Assembly (NCBI GenBank): GCA_019637435.1
Contig: JAHBVO010000005.1
Coordinates: 1 to 64,000 of the forward strand
Length of the DNA stretch: 64,000 nt
From: Candidatus Obscuribacterales bacterium
GTDB lineage: Bacteria; Cyanobacteriota; Vampirovibrionia; Obscuribacterales; Obscuribacteraceae
Direction: 5' to 3'
The notes below the pieces were generated by a model. It saw nothing but the letters and a program-made list of their open reading frames with translations, did not search any database and was not told the DNA's origin. This document shows, piece by piece, positions 42,700 through 52,261 of this stretch; the stretch's first letter is position 1; every line of letters starts with the position of its first letter. Made by a program: the position numbers and the translations under genes.

Positions 42700-43084
42700 G
42701 TGGGGCTTATGCTTCCGGCGGTCTGCCTCTGGATTCGCTGAACCGGGTAGTTCCTATACCGATATCGGTATAGGAGTTGATGAAATCATAGACCGATATC
42801 GGTTTGAGAAAAGTCGGTGATCGTATAGCGATATCGGTATACGATCGTCGTGAAGAATGAAACTTTTCGACTGCTCAGCTAGAAGATTTGAGCCTGGGAT
42901 TTCGGCGGCATTTTTGAGATCGTAAATCGATATCGGTTTATGATCTCGGTGAACTTGGGGTGAATTTGGGAGCGATTCTATAAAGAGATGATGAGTCTTC
43001 ACGAACGGACTTTTGGCAATAAGGTTGTGGCACAATAAGTCGATGTAGGACCATTTTCGTCAAGTCTTCTTTGAAGAAGGAATC
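42700..43084. other. Intergenic region upstream of the ABC transporter genes
   Basis: 385 bp holding four palindromic repeat units and presumably the promoter of the transporter operon. No gene is seen. The last 100 bp, after the repeats, have no obvious sigma-70 boxes I would defend. Confidence 0.45.
42752..42947. repeat. Cluster of four palindromic repeats
   Basis: Cores centred at about 42763, 42797, 42832 and 42931: steps of 34, 35 and 99 bp, the last being three times 33. The first is a perfect 24-bp palindrome whose arms are TCCTATA/TATAGGA, not GATCGT. The third has the full GATCGT/ACGATC arms with one mismatched pair. The fourth extends to 32 bp with arms GAGATC/GATCTC and two G-T pairs. 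The cluster lies between the orphan gene and the ABC transporter operon. Confidence 0.85.
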
Positions 43085-43789
43085 ATGAAATTAGAGTTGC
43101 GGGGCGTCTCCAAAAAGTACAGCGATCACGATGTGAATGCGCTGAGGGATGTGTCGCTTTCGCTGGATGGCGGGGATTTCGTCGCAATATGTGGTCCGAG
43201 TGGATGTGGCAAAAGCACTTTATTGAATATCGTCGGTCTGATTGATAAGCCGACTAGCGGCTCCGTATTACTTGATGGTGAGGAACTCAATTCGCTTGAC
43301 GACGAGAAACTTACGGCTTTGCGTGGCAAGAGAATTGGTTTTGTTTTTCAGTTTTTCAATTTGCTGTCGACGCTTACGATCGAAGAGAATGTAGCGCTGC
43401 CACTCGAGTTATCGGGGCAAACAGAAGAGGCAGACATCAGAAAGAAGGTCGCTGACCTGCTTGAAAGAGTAGGGATCGCGAAGCGAGCGAAGTTTTATCC
43501 TTCGCAATTGTCCGGAGGCGAGATGCAGCGTGCTGCGATTGCCAGAGCGGTGATCCACGCTCCGCAGATCTTGGTCGCGGACGAGCCCACTGGAAATTTG
43601 GATAGTGAGAGCGGAACGGTGATTCTCGAACTTTTGAAGCAGTTAAACGAGAATGACAATCAAACGATCGTAATGGCTACACACAGCGCGGAAGCGGCTT
43701 CGTATGCGTCCAGGCGGGTTGATATGCGTGATGGTCGAATCGTCGTGGACCAGGCTAGTGAGCTGAAAGTTTCTGCCGGAGAAGGATGA
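43085..43789 (+). CDS. ABC transporter ATP-binding protein (MacB/LolD type)
   Basis: 234 residues. Walker A GPSGCGKST, Q-loop FVFQFFNLL, signature LSGGEMQRAAIARAV, Walker B ILVADEPTGNLD and a switch His in MATHS. The Q-loop and the PTGNLDSES stretch are typical of the LolD/MacB/FtsE group that drives mechanotransmission exporters. Its stop overlaps the permease start (ATGATGA), so the two proteins are co-translated. With the next two genes it forms the att-like arrangement of ATPase, FtsX-type permease and secreted lipocalin-like protein. Confidence 0.95.
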   Translation: MKLELRGVSKKYSDHDVNALRDVSLSLDGGDFVAICGPSGCGKSTLLNIVGLIDKPTSGSVLLDGEELNSLDDEKLTALRGKRIGFVFQFFNLLSTLTIEENVALPLELSGQTEEADIRKKVADLLERVGIAKRAKFYPSQLSGGEMQRAAIARAVIHAPQILVADEPTGNLDSESGTVILELLKQLNENDNQTIVMATHSAEAASYASRRVDMRDGRIVVDQASELKVSAGEG

Positions 43790-46350
43790 TGAATCTTTCT
43801 ACGAAGTTATTTTTTTCGTTTATCGTACGTGATTTGTTTAAGAACTGGGTGCGGACGGCAATCACTGTTGGTGGTATCGCGCTTGGTGTCAGCGTATTCC
43901 TTGCGATTACACTGGCAAACGAGACGGCGTTGAGCAAATTCAAAGAGACGGTTGATGTAATCTCCGGGAAAGCGAACCTGGAGGTTCGCTCGCAATCGGG
44001 ACGGTATATATCGGCTTCGTATATGCGAGACCTTGACTGGCTCCAGCAATTAGGCGTTCGAATGGCGCCGATGATTCAGGAAACTGTCGTATTCGGAACG
44101 GAAGGACAGGAGCCTGTGCAGTTAGTCGGCGTAGATGTGCTTGCTGACCCGGACTTCTTTGCCGGTGGCGTCGGTACCAACGAGTCATACGACATGTTTG
44201 CGCCGGACTCGGCGCTTGTCGGTTGGAGACTGGCGGAAAAGTACAAGCTCAAGGTCGGCTCGACTTTTGATTTATACGTGAACGATCGTGCTCGACAGTT
44301 TAAAGTGGCTGGGTTATTGGAAAAAGGCGGGCTCGGTGGCGCATTTAGTGGCAATGTGGTGGCAACCGACATTGAAAACGCGCAAGCGGCACTGGATAGC
44401 GAAGGGAAAGTTTCAGAAATAGAATTGATTGTTCCAGAGGCGTTAGTCGAACAGGTCAAACTTGACCTGGAAAGTTCTTTGCCACCGTCTGTGGTGGTTG
44501 ACCGTCCGGAAGCACGCGGCAACAACGTCGAGAAAATGACGCGTTCGTTTCAATACAACTTGACGGCGCTAGCGTTTATCGCGCTCATTGTCGGGATGTT
44601 TCTGATCTACAATACGATCACCATTTCGGTGATTCGACGTCGCGGTGAGATTGGAACGTTGCGCGCACTGGGACTTCGTCGCGGGCAGGTCAGTGTTCTT
44701 TTTCTTTGTGAGGCTGCCGCCTTTGGTATTGTAGGCAGTGCCCTGGGTGTACTGGCGGGGCTTGGATTCTCAGATGGCGCTCTCACTGCAATCGCCGGCA
44801 CAATGGAACATTTCTATTTCCAGCATCCATTCGGTTCAACAAGCGCGGATCCTTGGACGCTTATCAGAGCGTTTATAATCGGTTTTGTTATAACGGTTCT
44901 CGCTGCTATTCCACCGGTGTGGGAATCAACCACCGTGCAGCCGGCAGAAGCGGTCCGGAGAAGTTCTTACGAATCGAAAGTGCTCGGGTCTGCTCTAAAG
45001 TTATCGCTTATCGGGACAGGCTTGTTTCTGGTAGCGGCGCTGTCTGCGCAGGCTCCGCCGATTGCAGGCTTCCCGTTTATGGGATATGTTTCTGCGTTAT
45101 GCACAATTCTTGGTACTGCATTTTGCACACCAATTATAGTAAGAGCGGCGTTTTCAAAGCTGGGCTCGTCTAGTCTTCTCAAGAAGGTCGCCGGCACGGA
45201 AGGTTTGTTAGCAGCGCGTGCTCTTTACGGCGCGAGCGGTCGCACGTCGCTCGCGGTGGCGAGTTTGATGATCGGAATTTCTATGATGATCAGTCTGGCA
45301 ATCATGATTTCGAGTTTCAGAAGTACCGTGGTAGCTTGGGTCGATCAAACGCTAAAGGCGGATATCTGGATCCAGTCGGCATCACGTGAGCGAGGAAGCC
45401 GGCAGTCGCGACTCGATCAATCCGTTATGAACGATATTAAGGTTTTACCTTCAGTCGCGGCTGTAGATGGTTTTGTAGAACAGCGCATGCAATACAAGGG
45501 TGAACCATCTATAGTGGCAGGAGGAGATTTCGATGTTTTGCGGCGCTTCGGATCCCTGCGTGTGACATCTGGAGAAACGCCGGAACAAGTCTTTGCTCGC
45601 ATTGGTGATGATGGCTGTTTCGTATCTGAAGCATTCGCGATAAGGAAGAATGTAAACACAGGAGATGTAATCGAGCTGCCGACCGATAGAGGAATCGTGA
45701 GCCTGAAGATCGGTGCCATCTATTACGATTACTCAAGCGACCTGGGACATGTAGTTATCGACCGCGCGCTCTATGAAAAGTTTTTCGACGATCATTCGCT
45801 CACGAGTATCGCGGTTTATTTGAAACCGGAGGCTGATCTGGAAGCCACTCGCACTCAAATATCTGACGCGGTAGCGGGGAAATCGCTCATCTCGATGCGC
45901 AGTACGAGGGAGTTGCGTAAAGAGGCGATGCGAGTTTTCGATCGCACATTTGCGGTCACTTATGCGCTTCATACGATTGCAGTCTCAGTTGCACTGCTAT
46001 CGGTAATGAACGCTCTCCTGGCGCTTTCTTTCGAGTCGCGAAGAGACTTCGGAATTCTTCGTTACTTGGGAGCGCAACGTGCTCAGATTGAAAAGATTGT
46101 TCTAGGTCAGTCGTTCTTTCTTGGTTGCCTCGGCAATATAACTGGTCTGGGAGTCGGTGCGATTTTGTCGTTGTTGCTGGTCAATGTAATAAACCGGCAA
46201 TCGTTCGGATGGACGGTTCAACTTGCCGTCCCATGGGATTTCATCCTGCAATCCGGCTTGCTGGTAATAGTGGCGGCGCTCGCGGCCGGCTACATTCCGG
46301 CAAGGCAGGCGGCCAAGACTCTGGCACCGGCAGTGGTGCGCGATGAGTGA
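43786..46350 (+). CDS. ABC transporter permease with two FtsX domains
   Basis: 854 residues. An N-terminal membrane helix (AITVGGIALGVSVFLAITLA) precedes a large periplasmic domain (about 40-260). Then come an FtsX core of three helices near 265-400 (ALAFIALIVGMFLIYNTITI), a further pair, a second N-terminal-like helix at about 500 (MISLAIMISSF), a second periplasmic domain and a final FtsX core to the C-terminus (FILQSGLLVIVAALAAGYIP). This duplicated layout is that of permeases working with LolD-like ATPases to move lipids, lipoproteins or small hydrophobic molecules. It overlaps the ATPase gene by four bases. GGAGAAGG precedes the two adjacent ATGs. Confidence 0.93.
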   Translation: MMNLSTKLFFSFIVRDLFKNWVRTAITVGGIALGVSVFLAITLANETALSKFKETVDVISGKANLEVRSQSGRYISASYMRDLDWLQQLGVRMAPMIQETVVFGTEGQEPVQLVGVDVLADPDFFAGGVGTNESYDMFAPDSALVGWRLAEKYKLKVGSTFDLYVNDRARQFKVAGLLEKGGLGGAFSGNVVATDIENAQAALDSEGKVSEIELIVPEALVEQVKLDLESSLPPSVVVDRPEARGNNVEKMTRSFQYNLTALAFIALIVGMFLIYNTITISVIRRRGEIGTLRALGLRRGQVSVLFLCEAAAFGIVGSALGVLAGLGFSDGALTAIAGTMEHFYFQHPFGSTSADPWTLIRAFIIGFVITVLAAIPPVWESTTVQPAEAVRRSSYESKVLGSALKLSLIGTGLFLVAALSAQAPPIAGFPFMGYVSALCTILGTAFCTPIIVRAAFSKLGSSSLLKKVAGTEGLLAARALYGASGRTSLAVASLMIGISMMISLAIMISSFRSTVVAWVDQTLKADIWIQSASRERGSRQSRLDQSVMNDIKVLPSVAAVDGFVEQRMQYKGEPSIVAGGDFDVLRRFGSLRVTSGETPEQVFARIGDDGCFVSEAFAIRKNVNTGDVIELPTDRGIVSLKIGAIYYDYSSDLGHVVIDRALYEKFFDDHSLTSIAVYLKPEADLEATRTQISDAVAGKSLISMRSTRELRKEAMRVFDRTFAVTYALHTIAVSVALLSVMNALLALSFESRRDFGILRYLGAQRAQIEKIVLGQSFFLGCLGNITGLGVGAILSLLLVNVINRQSFGWTVQLAVPWDFILQSGLLVIVAALAAGYIPARQAAKTLAPAVVRDE

Positions 46351-46353
46351 CGA

Positions 46354-46612
46354 CAGCGAGGCGAAGTTGACGAGAACAGTTTCATACGGCACCGGAAGTA
46401 AAGAAACGAAAGCAAGGTTTATATAGCACCGGAAGTAAGAGAACCAAGGCAAAGTTTAGATGGCACCGCAAGTCAGAGAACGAAGGCAAGGTTTAAATGG
46501 CGCCGGAAGTGATGAGAACGAGAGTACGAGATATACAGAGCTGCAAAAGTTGGGAACCAAAGCATGAAATATATGGAGTTGGAAGTGATACGAACAAAAG
46601 CACTCTTTGTGT
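46354..46612. repeat. 37-bp tandem repeat running into the lipocalin-like gene
   Basis: Six clear units begin at about 46388, 46425, 46462, 46499, 46537 and 46574; a weaker one begins near 46354. The unit pattern is GGCRCCGGAAGT, then GAGAACRAAGGCAAG, then an AT-rich end. Units 2 and 3 are the most alike, and similarity decays towards the gene. The ATG used for the downstream gene lies inside unit 5, and unit 6 is translated. Confidence 0.8.
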
Positions 46613-47736
46613 GGCGCCACGAGGTTCGCATTAGTAGCAGTTCCGTAGCGTCCTGCATGCTGGCGTTCCTAGTTTCCCTCTTTGCGATTTCTCCGGCAGT
46701 GTCAGCGAAGGAATATAAGCAGGCTCTGCCGGGTTATCAGTATCAGTTTCCGCGCGATCATGGTTCTCACGAAGATTTCAAGACGGAATGGTGGTATTAC
46801 ACGGGGCACCTGCAGACCGAAAGCAACAAGAAGTTTGGTTATGAGCTCACATTTTTCAGACACGGAATCGAGCACGATTCTTCACTCAAGACTAAGGACG
46901 ATAGGAACGTTTACCTCGCTCATTTTGCTCTCACTGATGAAACCGGCGGCAAGTTCAAGTACTTCGAGAAGTTGAGCAGAAGCGGCTTACCAGTAGCTTA
47001 CGCACGTTCTGACATTCTATCCGTTCAAAATCAGGGGTGGTCGGTCGAGCAACTTGGAGATCGATTTGTGTTACGGGCTGATGGTGATAAATCCGGAATC
47101 AGATTGTTACTTTCTCCTGCCAAGAAACCGGTTATTCACGGGAAAGACGGCGTCAGTCAGAAGGCCTCCTGCAAAGGATGTGCGTCGCACTATTACTCTC
47201 TGACACGGCTAAAGACCGAGGGTCTGGTTTACGTCGACGGAAAGCCGGAGCGCATCACATCCGGTTGGTCATGGATGGACCATGAATTCGGTTCGAATCA
47301 ACTGACTGCGGAACAAATTGGTTGGGATTGGTTTAGCGTGCAGCTGGAAAATAACACGGAACTGATGCTGTATGTTATGCGCAGGCGGGATGGTTCTCTG
47401 GACAAAAATTCCAGTGGTACTATAGTCGGTGCGGACGGAACTGCGATTCACCTGGCTAAGGATGATTTTAAAATTTCCTCGACATCGAAGTGGACCAGTC
47501 CCAACAGCAATGGCGTTTATCCGATGGGCTGGACGGTTGAAGTTCCTAAGCACCGGATTAAGTTGAACGTAAATCCGGTTTTAAAGGACCAGGAACTGTT
47601 GACAAAACGGTCGACCGGCGTGACCTACTGGGAGGGGGCGGCGGACGTTTCCGGGACAGTTGAGGGCAAGGCGGTCAAAGGCGAAAGCTACGTTGAGATG
47701 ACAGGTTACGCTGAAGCGTTCAAGAAGAAGATTTAG
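46564..47736 (+). CDS. Exported CrtC/AttH-like lipocalin-fold protein
   Basis: Up to 390 residues. A hydrophobic signal segment (MLAFLVSLFAISPAVSA) ends near residue 48. The mature part is of the CrtC N-terminal lipocalin-like type: FPRDHGSHEDFKTEWWYYTGHL, GYELTFFRHG, AHFALTD, then WSWMDHEFGS, GWDWFSVQL, ELMLYVMRRRDG and VTYWEGAADVSG. The paired WWYYTG and WMDHEFG motifs mark this family, whose members include hydratases and probable lipid- or pigment-binding proteins. Linked to an FtsX-type exporter, it is likely the transporter's secreted partner. The N-terminus is odd: the first 20 or so residues are encoded by decayed tandem repeats, so the real start may be later, such as the ATG at 46657. 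Confidence 0.88.
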   Translation: MKYMELEVIRTKALFVWRHEVRISSSSVASCMLAFLVSLFAISPAVSAKEYKQALPGYQYQFPRDHGSHEDFKTEWWYYTGHLQTESNKKFGYELTFFRHGIEHDSSLKTKDDRNVYLAHFALTDETGGKFKYFEKLSRSGLPVAYARSDILSVQNQGWSVEQLGDRFVLRADGDKSGIRLLLSPAKKPVIHGKDGVSQKASCKGCASHYYSLTRLKTEGLVYVDGKPERITSGWSWMDHEFGSNQLTAEQIGWDWFSVQLENNTELMLYVMRRRDGSLDKNSSGTIVGADGTAIHLAKDDFKISSTSKWTSPNSNGVYPMGWTVEVPKHRIKLNVNPVLKDQELLTKRSTGVTYWEGAADVSGTVEGKAVKGESYVEMTGYAEAFKKKI

Positions 47737-47897
47737 CGGTACAATAAACGCAACGTCGCGGCTTGAGTGCTGAAAGGGCGGCTGCTTCAAGCAACCAAGT
47801 TTCCCACTCCTGATGATCATATCATCGCAACGCCTGGCGTTTCGAACCAGTATCAGCGCATCGGCATTGCACCTGCCGATTGGAGATGAGTTAAGTT

Positions 47898-48290
47898 ATG
47901 GTCGAAATATTTGATCCGATCGGAGCAATCTATAAAGAGGTCGGCGATGAGAAGCCGTTTTTCGATCTGGTCGACGAATTTTACAAGGGTGTCGAGAATG
48001 ATTTGATTTTGAGACCGATGTATCCGGAAGACTTGACGGATGCGAAAAGAAAGCTGGCGCTGTTTATGATACAGAGAACCGGCGGTCGCACCACATATAG
48101 TGATGAACGTGGTCATCCACGTATGCGGCAGAGGCACATGCCGTTCTCTATAGGGCTGAACGAGCGTAATGCCTGGATGAAAAATATGATGGCCGCGCTG
48201 GATAAAGTTCCTGAGCTGGCTCCGCATAAAGAGACGCTGACTGAGTTCTTCGAATCGTTCTCGACATTCATGATCAATAAACAGCCTTAG
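47898..48290 (+). CDS. Truncated haemoglobin, group 2 (trHbO) type
   Basis: 130 residues, the usual length of a 2-on-2 globin. It has the family start FDPIGA, the YPEDL turn, GGRTTYSDERGHPRMRQRH with the proximal (F8) His in RQRHMPF, and the conserved Trp in RNAWMKNMM (G8) that marks groups 2 and 3. These proteins bind oxygen or NO in the cytoplasm and may protect against NO or serve redox chemistry. It has no obvious operon partner; DUF1643 follows 60 bp later on the same strand. Confidence 0.92.
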   Translation: MVEIFDPIGAIYKEVGDEKPFFDLVDEFYKGVENDLILRPMYPEDLTDAKRKLALFMIQRTGGRTTYSDERGHPRMRQRHMPFSIGLNERNAWMKNMMAALDKVPELAPHKETLTEFFESFSTFMINKQP

Positions 48291-48350
48291 ATTCGCCGCG
48301 CAGATTGCCGGGTAAAACTTACTGGTAGTGGCATCTGGCGGTGAGATTTC

Positions 48351-48947
48351 ATGGCGATTCCGAAGGATATCAGCGAGCATTTGCATTCGGCTCTGACGGT
48401 TCGTCATACTGAATGTGGTGGCGCTATTTTCGACCGAACCCAAAAGTATCGCTATTTGCTTTGGAGAAAACTGGCTGGCGAAAACGTTCTTGAAGGAATT
48501 TCCGGCGGTCGGTCCAAAGCAGGGAGCGAAGCTTGTCGAAAGGTTTCTGACCGAATTTTGCTCGTGATGCTGAACCCGAATACAGCAGACGAAAGTCACA
48601 ATGATCCGACCATTCGGCGGTGCATAGGATTCGCGAATTTATGGGGTTACAAGCAGGTCGAAGTTGTGAATCTGTTTGCGTACCGAGCTAAAGAGCCGCA
48701 GATGCTCAAGGGCGTAAGGAAGCCGGTCGGAAGTTACAACGATGAAATCATACGGCAGCGGGCTATCCATGCCGATCTTCGCATGGTCGCATGGGGGAAT
48801 CACGGGAAACTCATGGAACGTGATGCGGCGGTTTTGGAACTGCTTGCGGAATTCGGACCAGTCTACTGCCTGGGCACCACTGTTTCCGGCGCGCCAAAGC
48901 ACCCGCTGTATATAAAATCTGATGTGAAACCGCTCGCGTTCCACTGA
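48351..48947 (+). CDS. DUF1643 protein
   Basis: 198 residues. Family motifs are clear: YRYLLWR near the start, LLVMLNPNTADESHNDPTIRRC, GFANLWGYKQVEVVNLFAYRA, the VAWGNHG strand and a C-terminal CLGTTVSGAPKHPLYI. DUF1643 is a small alpha/beta domain of unknown activity with a uracil-DNA-glycosylase-like look. Its 3' end is 14 bp from the convergent PspA gene, with no space for a terminator between them. Confidence 0.88.
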   Translation: MAIPKDISEHLHSALTVRHTECGGAIFDRTQKYRYLLWRKLAGENVLEGISGGRSKAGSEACRKVSDRILLVMLNPNTADESHNDPTIRRCIGFANLWGYKQVEVVNLFAYRAKEPQMLKGVRKPVGSYNDEIIRQRAIHADLRMVAWGNHGKLMERDAAVLELLAEFGPVYCLGTTVSGAPKHPLYIKSDVKPLAFH

Positions 48948-48961
48948 AAATCTGTGCGGAG

Positions 48962-49723
48962 CTATTTCTCGTCGACCTCTTCAACGGTGACCGCGTCAAT
49001 TCCTGGACCAGGCAGCGCCTTCATCTCTTTCTCACGTACTTCGATAAGCTTGGGCGTGGGAGAATCCTTTTGCTCCAAAACTTTCATTTTGAGTTTCAAC
49101 AGCTCCGAGTCCAGATCAGAAGTAGCATCGAGCTCCTTGATCTTATCTTCAAGCGCTTTATCACCGCCGGCTCGCAAGTCGGCAATTGCTTCGTTGCGCA
49201 ATTCTGTGGCTCGAATCTTGTCTTCGATCTTATCCAGGCTCGATGAGCCTCCGCTGCTGGAGAGCAGATCGTTTACCTTGGCCGTGGCAGTACTCGCATT
49301 GGCTCGGGCGATCATATCTTTCTTCTTGGTCGCGAAGTCGCGAAGCTTTTGTTCTTGCTCATTGTTTCTCTCGCGCAGAGCCTTGGTCGCAGATTTCTGC
49401 GCGTCAAGCTGAGTCTTCAGGTGCGCCAGCCCTTGTTCGGCTTCCTGGCGTTTCTGCAAGCATTGTTTCGCGAGGTCTTCGTCGCCTTTGGTGATTGCAA
49501 GTTCGGCCCGTTTTTGCCAGGTGGCGACATCTTCGGAGTCTTTCTGAATCTTTTGTTCCAGAGCCTTCTCAGCGGTGATTGCCGTAATCAATGCTTCTTT
49601 GAGCTGTTTCGCGGACGATTCGAGTTCCATTTGATGTTGCTCGGCAAGAATTTCCGGCGTTTCAACCTTGCTGATTCCCTGATTAAGGAGACCCTTAATC
49701 ACATTCATTAATCGTCCAAACAT
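48962..49723 (-). CDS. PspA/IM30 (ESCRT-III-like) family protein
   Basis: 253 residues, almost entirely helical coiled coil. MFGRLMNVIKGLLNQGISK is the amphipathic membrane-binding helix. It is followed by the PspA hairpin (LKEALITAITAEKALEQKIQ, WQKRAELAITKGDEDLAKQC) and later helices, with a short acidic tail. PspA/Vipp1 proteins polymerise on the inner membrane to protect or remodel it. Separated by about 100 bp from a membrane-less kinase on the same strand. Confidence 0.9.
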   Translation of the reverse strand: MFGRLMNVIKGLLNQGISKVETPEILAEQHQMELESSAKQLKEALITAITAEKALEQKIQKDSEDVATWQKRAELAITKGDEDLAKQCLQKRQEAEQGLAHLKTQLDAQKSATKALRERNNEQEQKLRDFATKKKDMIARANASTATAKVNDLLSSSGGSSSLDKIEDKIRATELRNEAIADLRAGGDKALEDKIKELDATSDLDSELLKLKMKVLEQKDSPTPKLIEVREKEMKALPGPGIDAVTVEEVDEK

Positions 49724-49829
49724 CTAAGAATGCTCCTGTTCTTCGATTCCTGCTCTCGTGATTCCTGGCTGCCATGAGCCACAATTTCTCGGGCATTTAA
49801 GCATGATATCAGGCTTAAAACGCAATTTC

Positions 49830-51230
49830 CTACTTGCTTTTCGGTTGACTCTTGGTCTCCTCGAAGCTTTTGCCGGTCTTCTGGCATTTTCTTACCAGGG
49901 CAATCGCTTTGTCCTGCTTGAGTTCGCCGAGTTGGATCAAATGCTGCGCGGTTTTTGCGGCGATCAATGTATTGTTGTCAATTCTTCCGAGCAGTATCAA
50001 TATTCTGCCCAGATCGCCGCCGTTCAACTGTTGAAAATGCCGGGCGTTCTTCAAATCTTCCTCAGTAAGGATTCCGCTCAAGTTGAGGAGCTTGAGGACG
50101 TTCCAGTTAAACGACTTAAAAACTTGTGGATTCGAAATCGTGCCGACGGCGAGAGTCGCAGCTGGACTCACCTTTTCGATTGCCGGCGCGGTCGGTTTAT
50201 CTTTTGGAATTTCAAAAGAACCCGATGATGTCTCGTCAAACGGTTGAGCTCTGAGACTTTCCCAAGGTAAAACCGAAAAATTCGTCGCCGTTCCCTCGTC
50301 GGCGCCGCGAAATCTGCCGTCTAAGAGGTCTATTTTGAGTTTGTAGGCGTTTGCATACCGATCGGCTGGATTCTTAGCCAGGGTCCTGAAAATAAGCTGT
50401 TCAAGCCACTTAGGAATCGATGCCTCCGGTACGACTTTGGAGAACGGGGGCGGCATCTCGTGCACCTGCATGTGCATTATTCGAAGCGAATTGCCTGCCC
50501 GAAAGGCTCGCACGCCGGTGATCGCTTCGTACATCACACATCCGAGCGAATAGAGATCGCTGCGAATGTCGATTTCGTTGCCTTCACACTGTTCAGGGCT
50601 CATATAACAGGGGCTGCCGATAAACTCACCGAGTACGGTGAGCTCCTGAGTGCCGCCAGAATCGTCGATCAGCTTGGCGACACCAAAATCCACGAGCTTG
50701 ACGTTCTCGCGTCCGCGGCTCGTCGGGCTGAACATAATGTTGCTCGGTTTGATGTCGCGGTGCACTATTCCGAGTTCATGGGCATGAGACAGAGCACTGA
50801 GAACTTGCGCGAATGTAGTGATGAATCGTGCAAGCGTCAACGTGCCTGATTTCATGAGGATATCAGCGAGACTCTCACCTTGCAGATACTCCATGACCAT
50901 GTAGGGAAGACCATCCGGCGTGGCAGAGAATTCGTGAACCTGGACGATGTGCGGATGATTAAGCATGAGAGACGCGCGTCCCTCGCGCACGAATCGCCGG
51001 CGCACAGCGACGTCTGATAACAGAGAGTTCTGTAGAACTTTGAGTGCTTTAGTGCTGTTGGTTTCGGTGTCAAAAATTCGATAAACACAGCCCATGCCTC
51101 CGATCCCTAGCAGGGCTTCGATAATATATCGGTCGGCAAAACGCGAGCCGAGCTTGAGCACCGACGCCTGGTCGGCGTCGTAGAACTCCTCGGATGGGTC
51201 AAATTCGTAGTCTTCCTGTTTCCCGGACAT
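49830..51230 (-). CDS. Ser/Thr kinase, soluble type with short C-terminal domain
   Basis: 466 residues from ATG 51230 (the frame also opens with a TTG one codon earlier). The kinase domain (about 30-295) has GIGGMGCVY, KALKVL, HRDIKPSN, DFGVAKLI, GSPCYMSPEQ and SDLYSLGCVMYE; all catalytic residues are present. No membrane segment. After a Pro/Ser linker a 100-residue helical domain follows (LNLSGILTEEDLKNARHFQQ, GDLGRILILLGRIDNNTL, LGELKQDKAIALVRKCQ). It resembles the small N-terminal domain of type II secretion ATPases; this assignment is tentative. It differs from the operon kinases by lacking LRRs and TPRs. Confidence 0.92.
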   Translation of the reverse strand: MSGKQEDYEFDPSEEFYDADQASVLKLGSRFADRYIIEALLGIGGMGCVYRIFDTETNSTKALKVLQNSLLSDVAVRRRFVREGRASLMLNHPHIVQVHEFSATPDGLPYMVMEYLQGESLADILMKSGTLTLARFITTFAQVLSALSHAHELGIVHRDIKPSNIMFSPTSRGRENVKLVDFGVAKLIDDSGGTQELTVLGEFIGSPCYMSPEQCEGNEIDIRSDLYSLGCVMYEAITGVRAFRAGNSLRIMHMQVHEMPPPFSKVVPEASIPKWLEQLIFRTLAKNPADRYANAYKLKIDLLDGRFRGADEGTATNFSVLPWESLRAQPFDETSSGSFEIPKDKPTAPAIEKVSPAATLAVGTISNPQVFKSFNWNVLKLLNLSGILTEEDLKNARHFQQLNGGDLGRILILLGRIDNNTLIAAKTAQHLIQLGELKQDKAIALVRKCQKTGKSFEETKSQPKSK

Positions 51231-51307
51231 CAAAGCCGCTGCAGTCAGTAAACGGTCGCGCCTGTGGTTCTATATAATCTCTACCATAGTTTCAGGCGAA
51301 ACCTTAC

Positions 51308-52261
51308 ATGACCAGATGCACTTTCGTGACTTACAGTGGCTTACCGGATCTCGATCCGGACGACCGGCGCGTGCTCGACATCCTGCGCGAGCGCGGTTAT
51401 GACTGCCAGGCGGCGGTCTGGGACGCGCCGGACGTTGATTGGTCGAGCGCCGGTGTTGTCGTTGTGCGTTCAACATGGGACTACAACGTGAAGTATGGCA
51501 AATTCATGGAGTGGGTCGATCACGTTTCGCAAGTCGCTAAGCTGTTTAACCGCCCTGATTACATCCGGTGGAATTCGCATAAGGGCTATTTGCGCGATTT
51601 GAGCGAGGCGGGAATTGCGATTGTGCCAACACACTGGTTCGAACGCGGCACGCAAGTAGATGTTGAAACAGAGTTGCGCAAATTGTTGGAAGAGGAGCAT
51701 TCCGGCAAGATAATCGTGAAACCGGCAATCGGGCTTGCCACAAGCGGAGTGATGCTGGTTGAAAACGCGAATTTCTCGGAGGCTGTCAGTCATGTGCGGA
51801 AGCTACTGGAAGTATTCGACGTAATGATCCAACCTTTTATGGCTTCTGTGCGAGATCCTGGTGAGCGTGCCCTGACTTTCGTGAATGGTCGATATTGTCA
51901 CGCCGCGCAAAAGGCACCGTTTCAAAAACTGGCTGCAGCCGGTCACGCTGGAGAGAAGCCGGTGGAGGCGACGGTTCGAGAGCTGGAGTTGGCAGAGAAC
52001 GTTATGGGAGTGCTCGGCGAACTGGTTCGTAAATATAATAATGGTGGCAAGCTATCTGATGACGATGCTTTCTTGCCACCGCCACTTTATGCGCGAGTTG
52101 ATATCGTCCGTGGTGACAACGGTGATCCGCTGCTGATCGAGTTAGAGCTGGTCGAGCCGTCGCTGTTCATGGGATTTTATCCATTGACCGCCGACTTCTT
52201 CGCCGATGCGATCGAGAATCTGTTGAAACGTTATGAGCGGCTTGAAAGTACGCATAGCTAG
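51308..52261 (+). CDS. ATP-grasp family protein
   Basis: 317 residues. The N-terminal part (1-95) has VVVRSTWDYN, a motif of RimK/glutathione-synthetase-like ATP-grasp proteins. The ATP-grasp fold follows with KIIVKPAIGLATSGVMLV (phosphate and adenine contacts), IQPFMASV, ALTFVNGRYCHAAQKAP, YARVDIVRGDNG and LLIELELVEPSLF, whose acidic residues bind Mg. Likely ligates an amino or carboxyl substrate that I cannot name. It ends tail to tail with nadB, overlapping by four bases. Confidence 0.85.
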   Translation: MTRCTFVTYSGLPDLDPDDRRVLDILRERGYDCQAAVWDAPDVDWSSAGVVVVRSTWDYNVKYGKFMEWVDHVSQVAKLFNRPDYIRWNSHKGYLRDLSEAGIAIVPTHWFERGTQVDVETELRKLLEEEHSGKIIVKPAIGLATSGVMLVENANFSEAVSHVRKLLEVFDVMIQPFMASVRDPGERALTFVNGRYCHAAQKAPFQKLAAAGHAGEKPVEATVRELELAENVMGVLGELVRKYNNGGKLSDDDAFLPPPLYARVDIVRGDNGDPLLIELELVEPSLFMGFYPLTADFFADAIENLLKRYERLESTHS

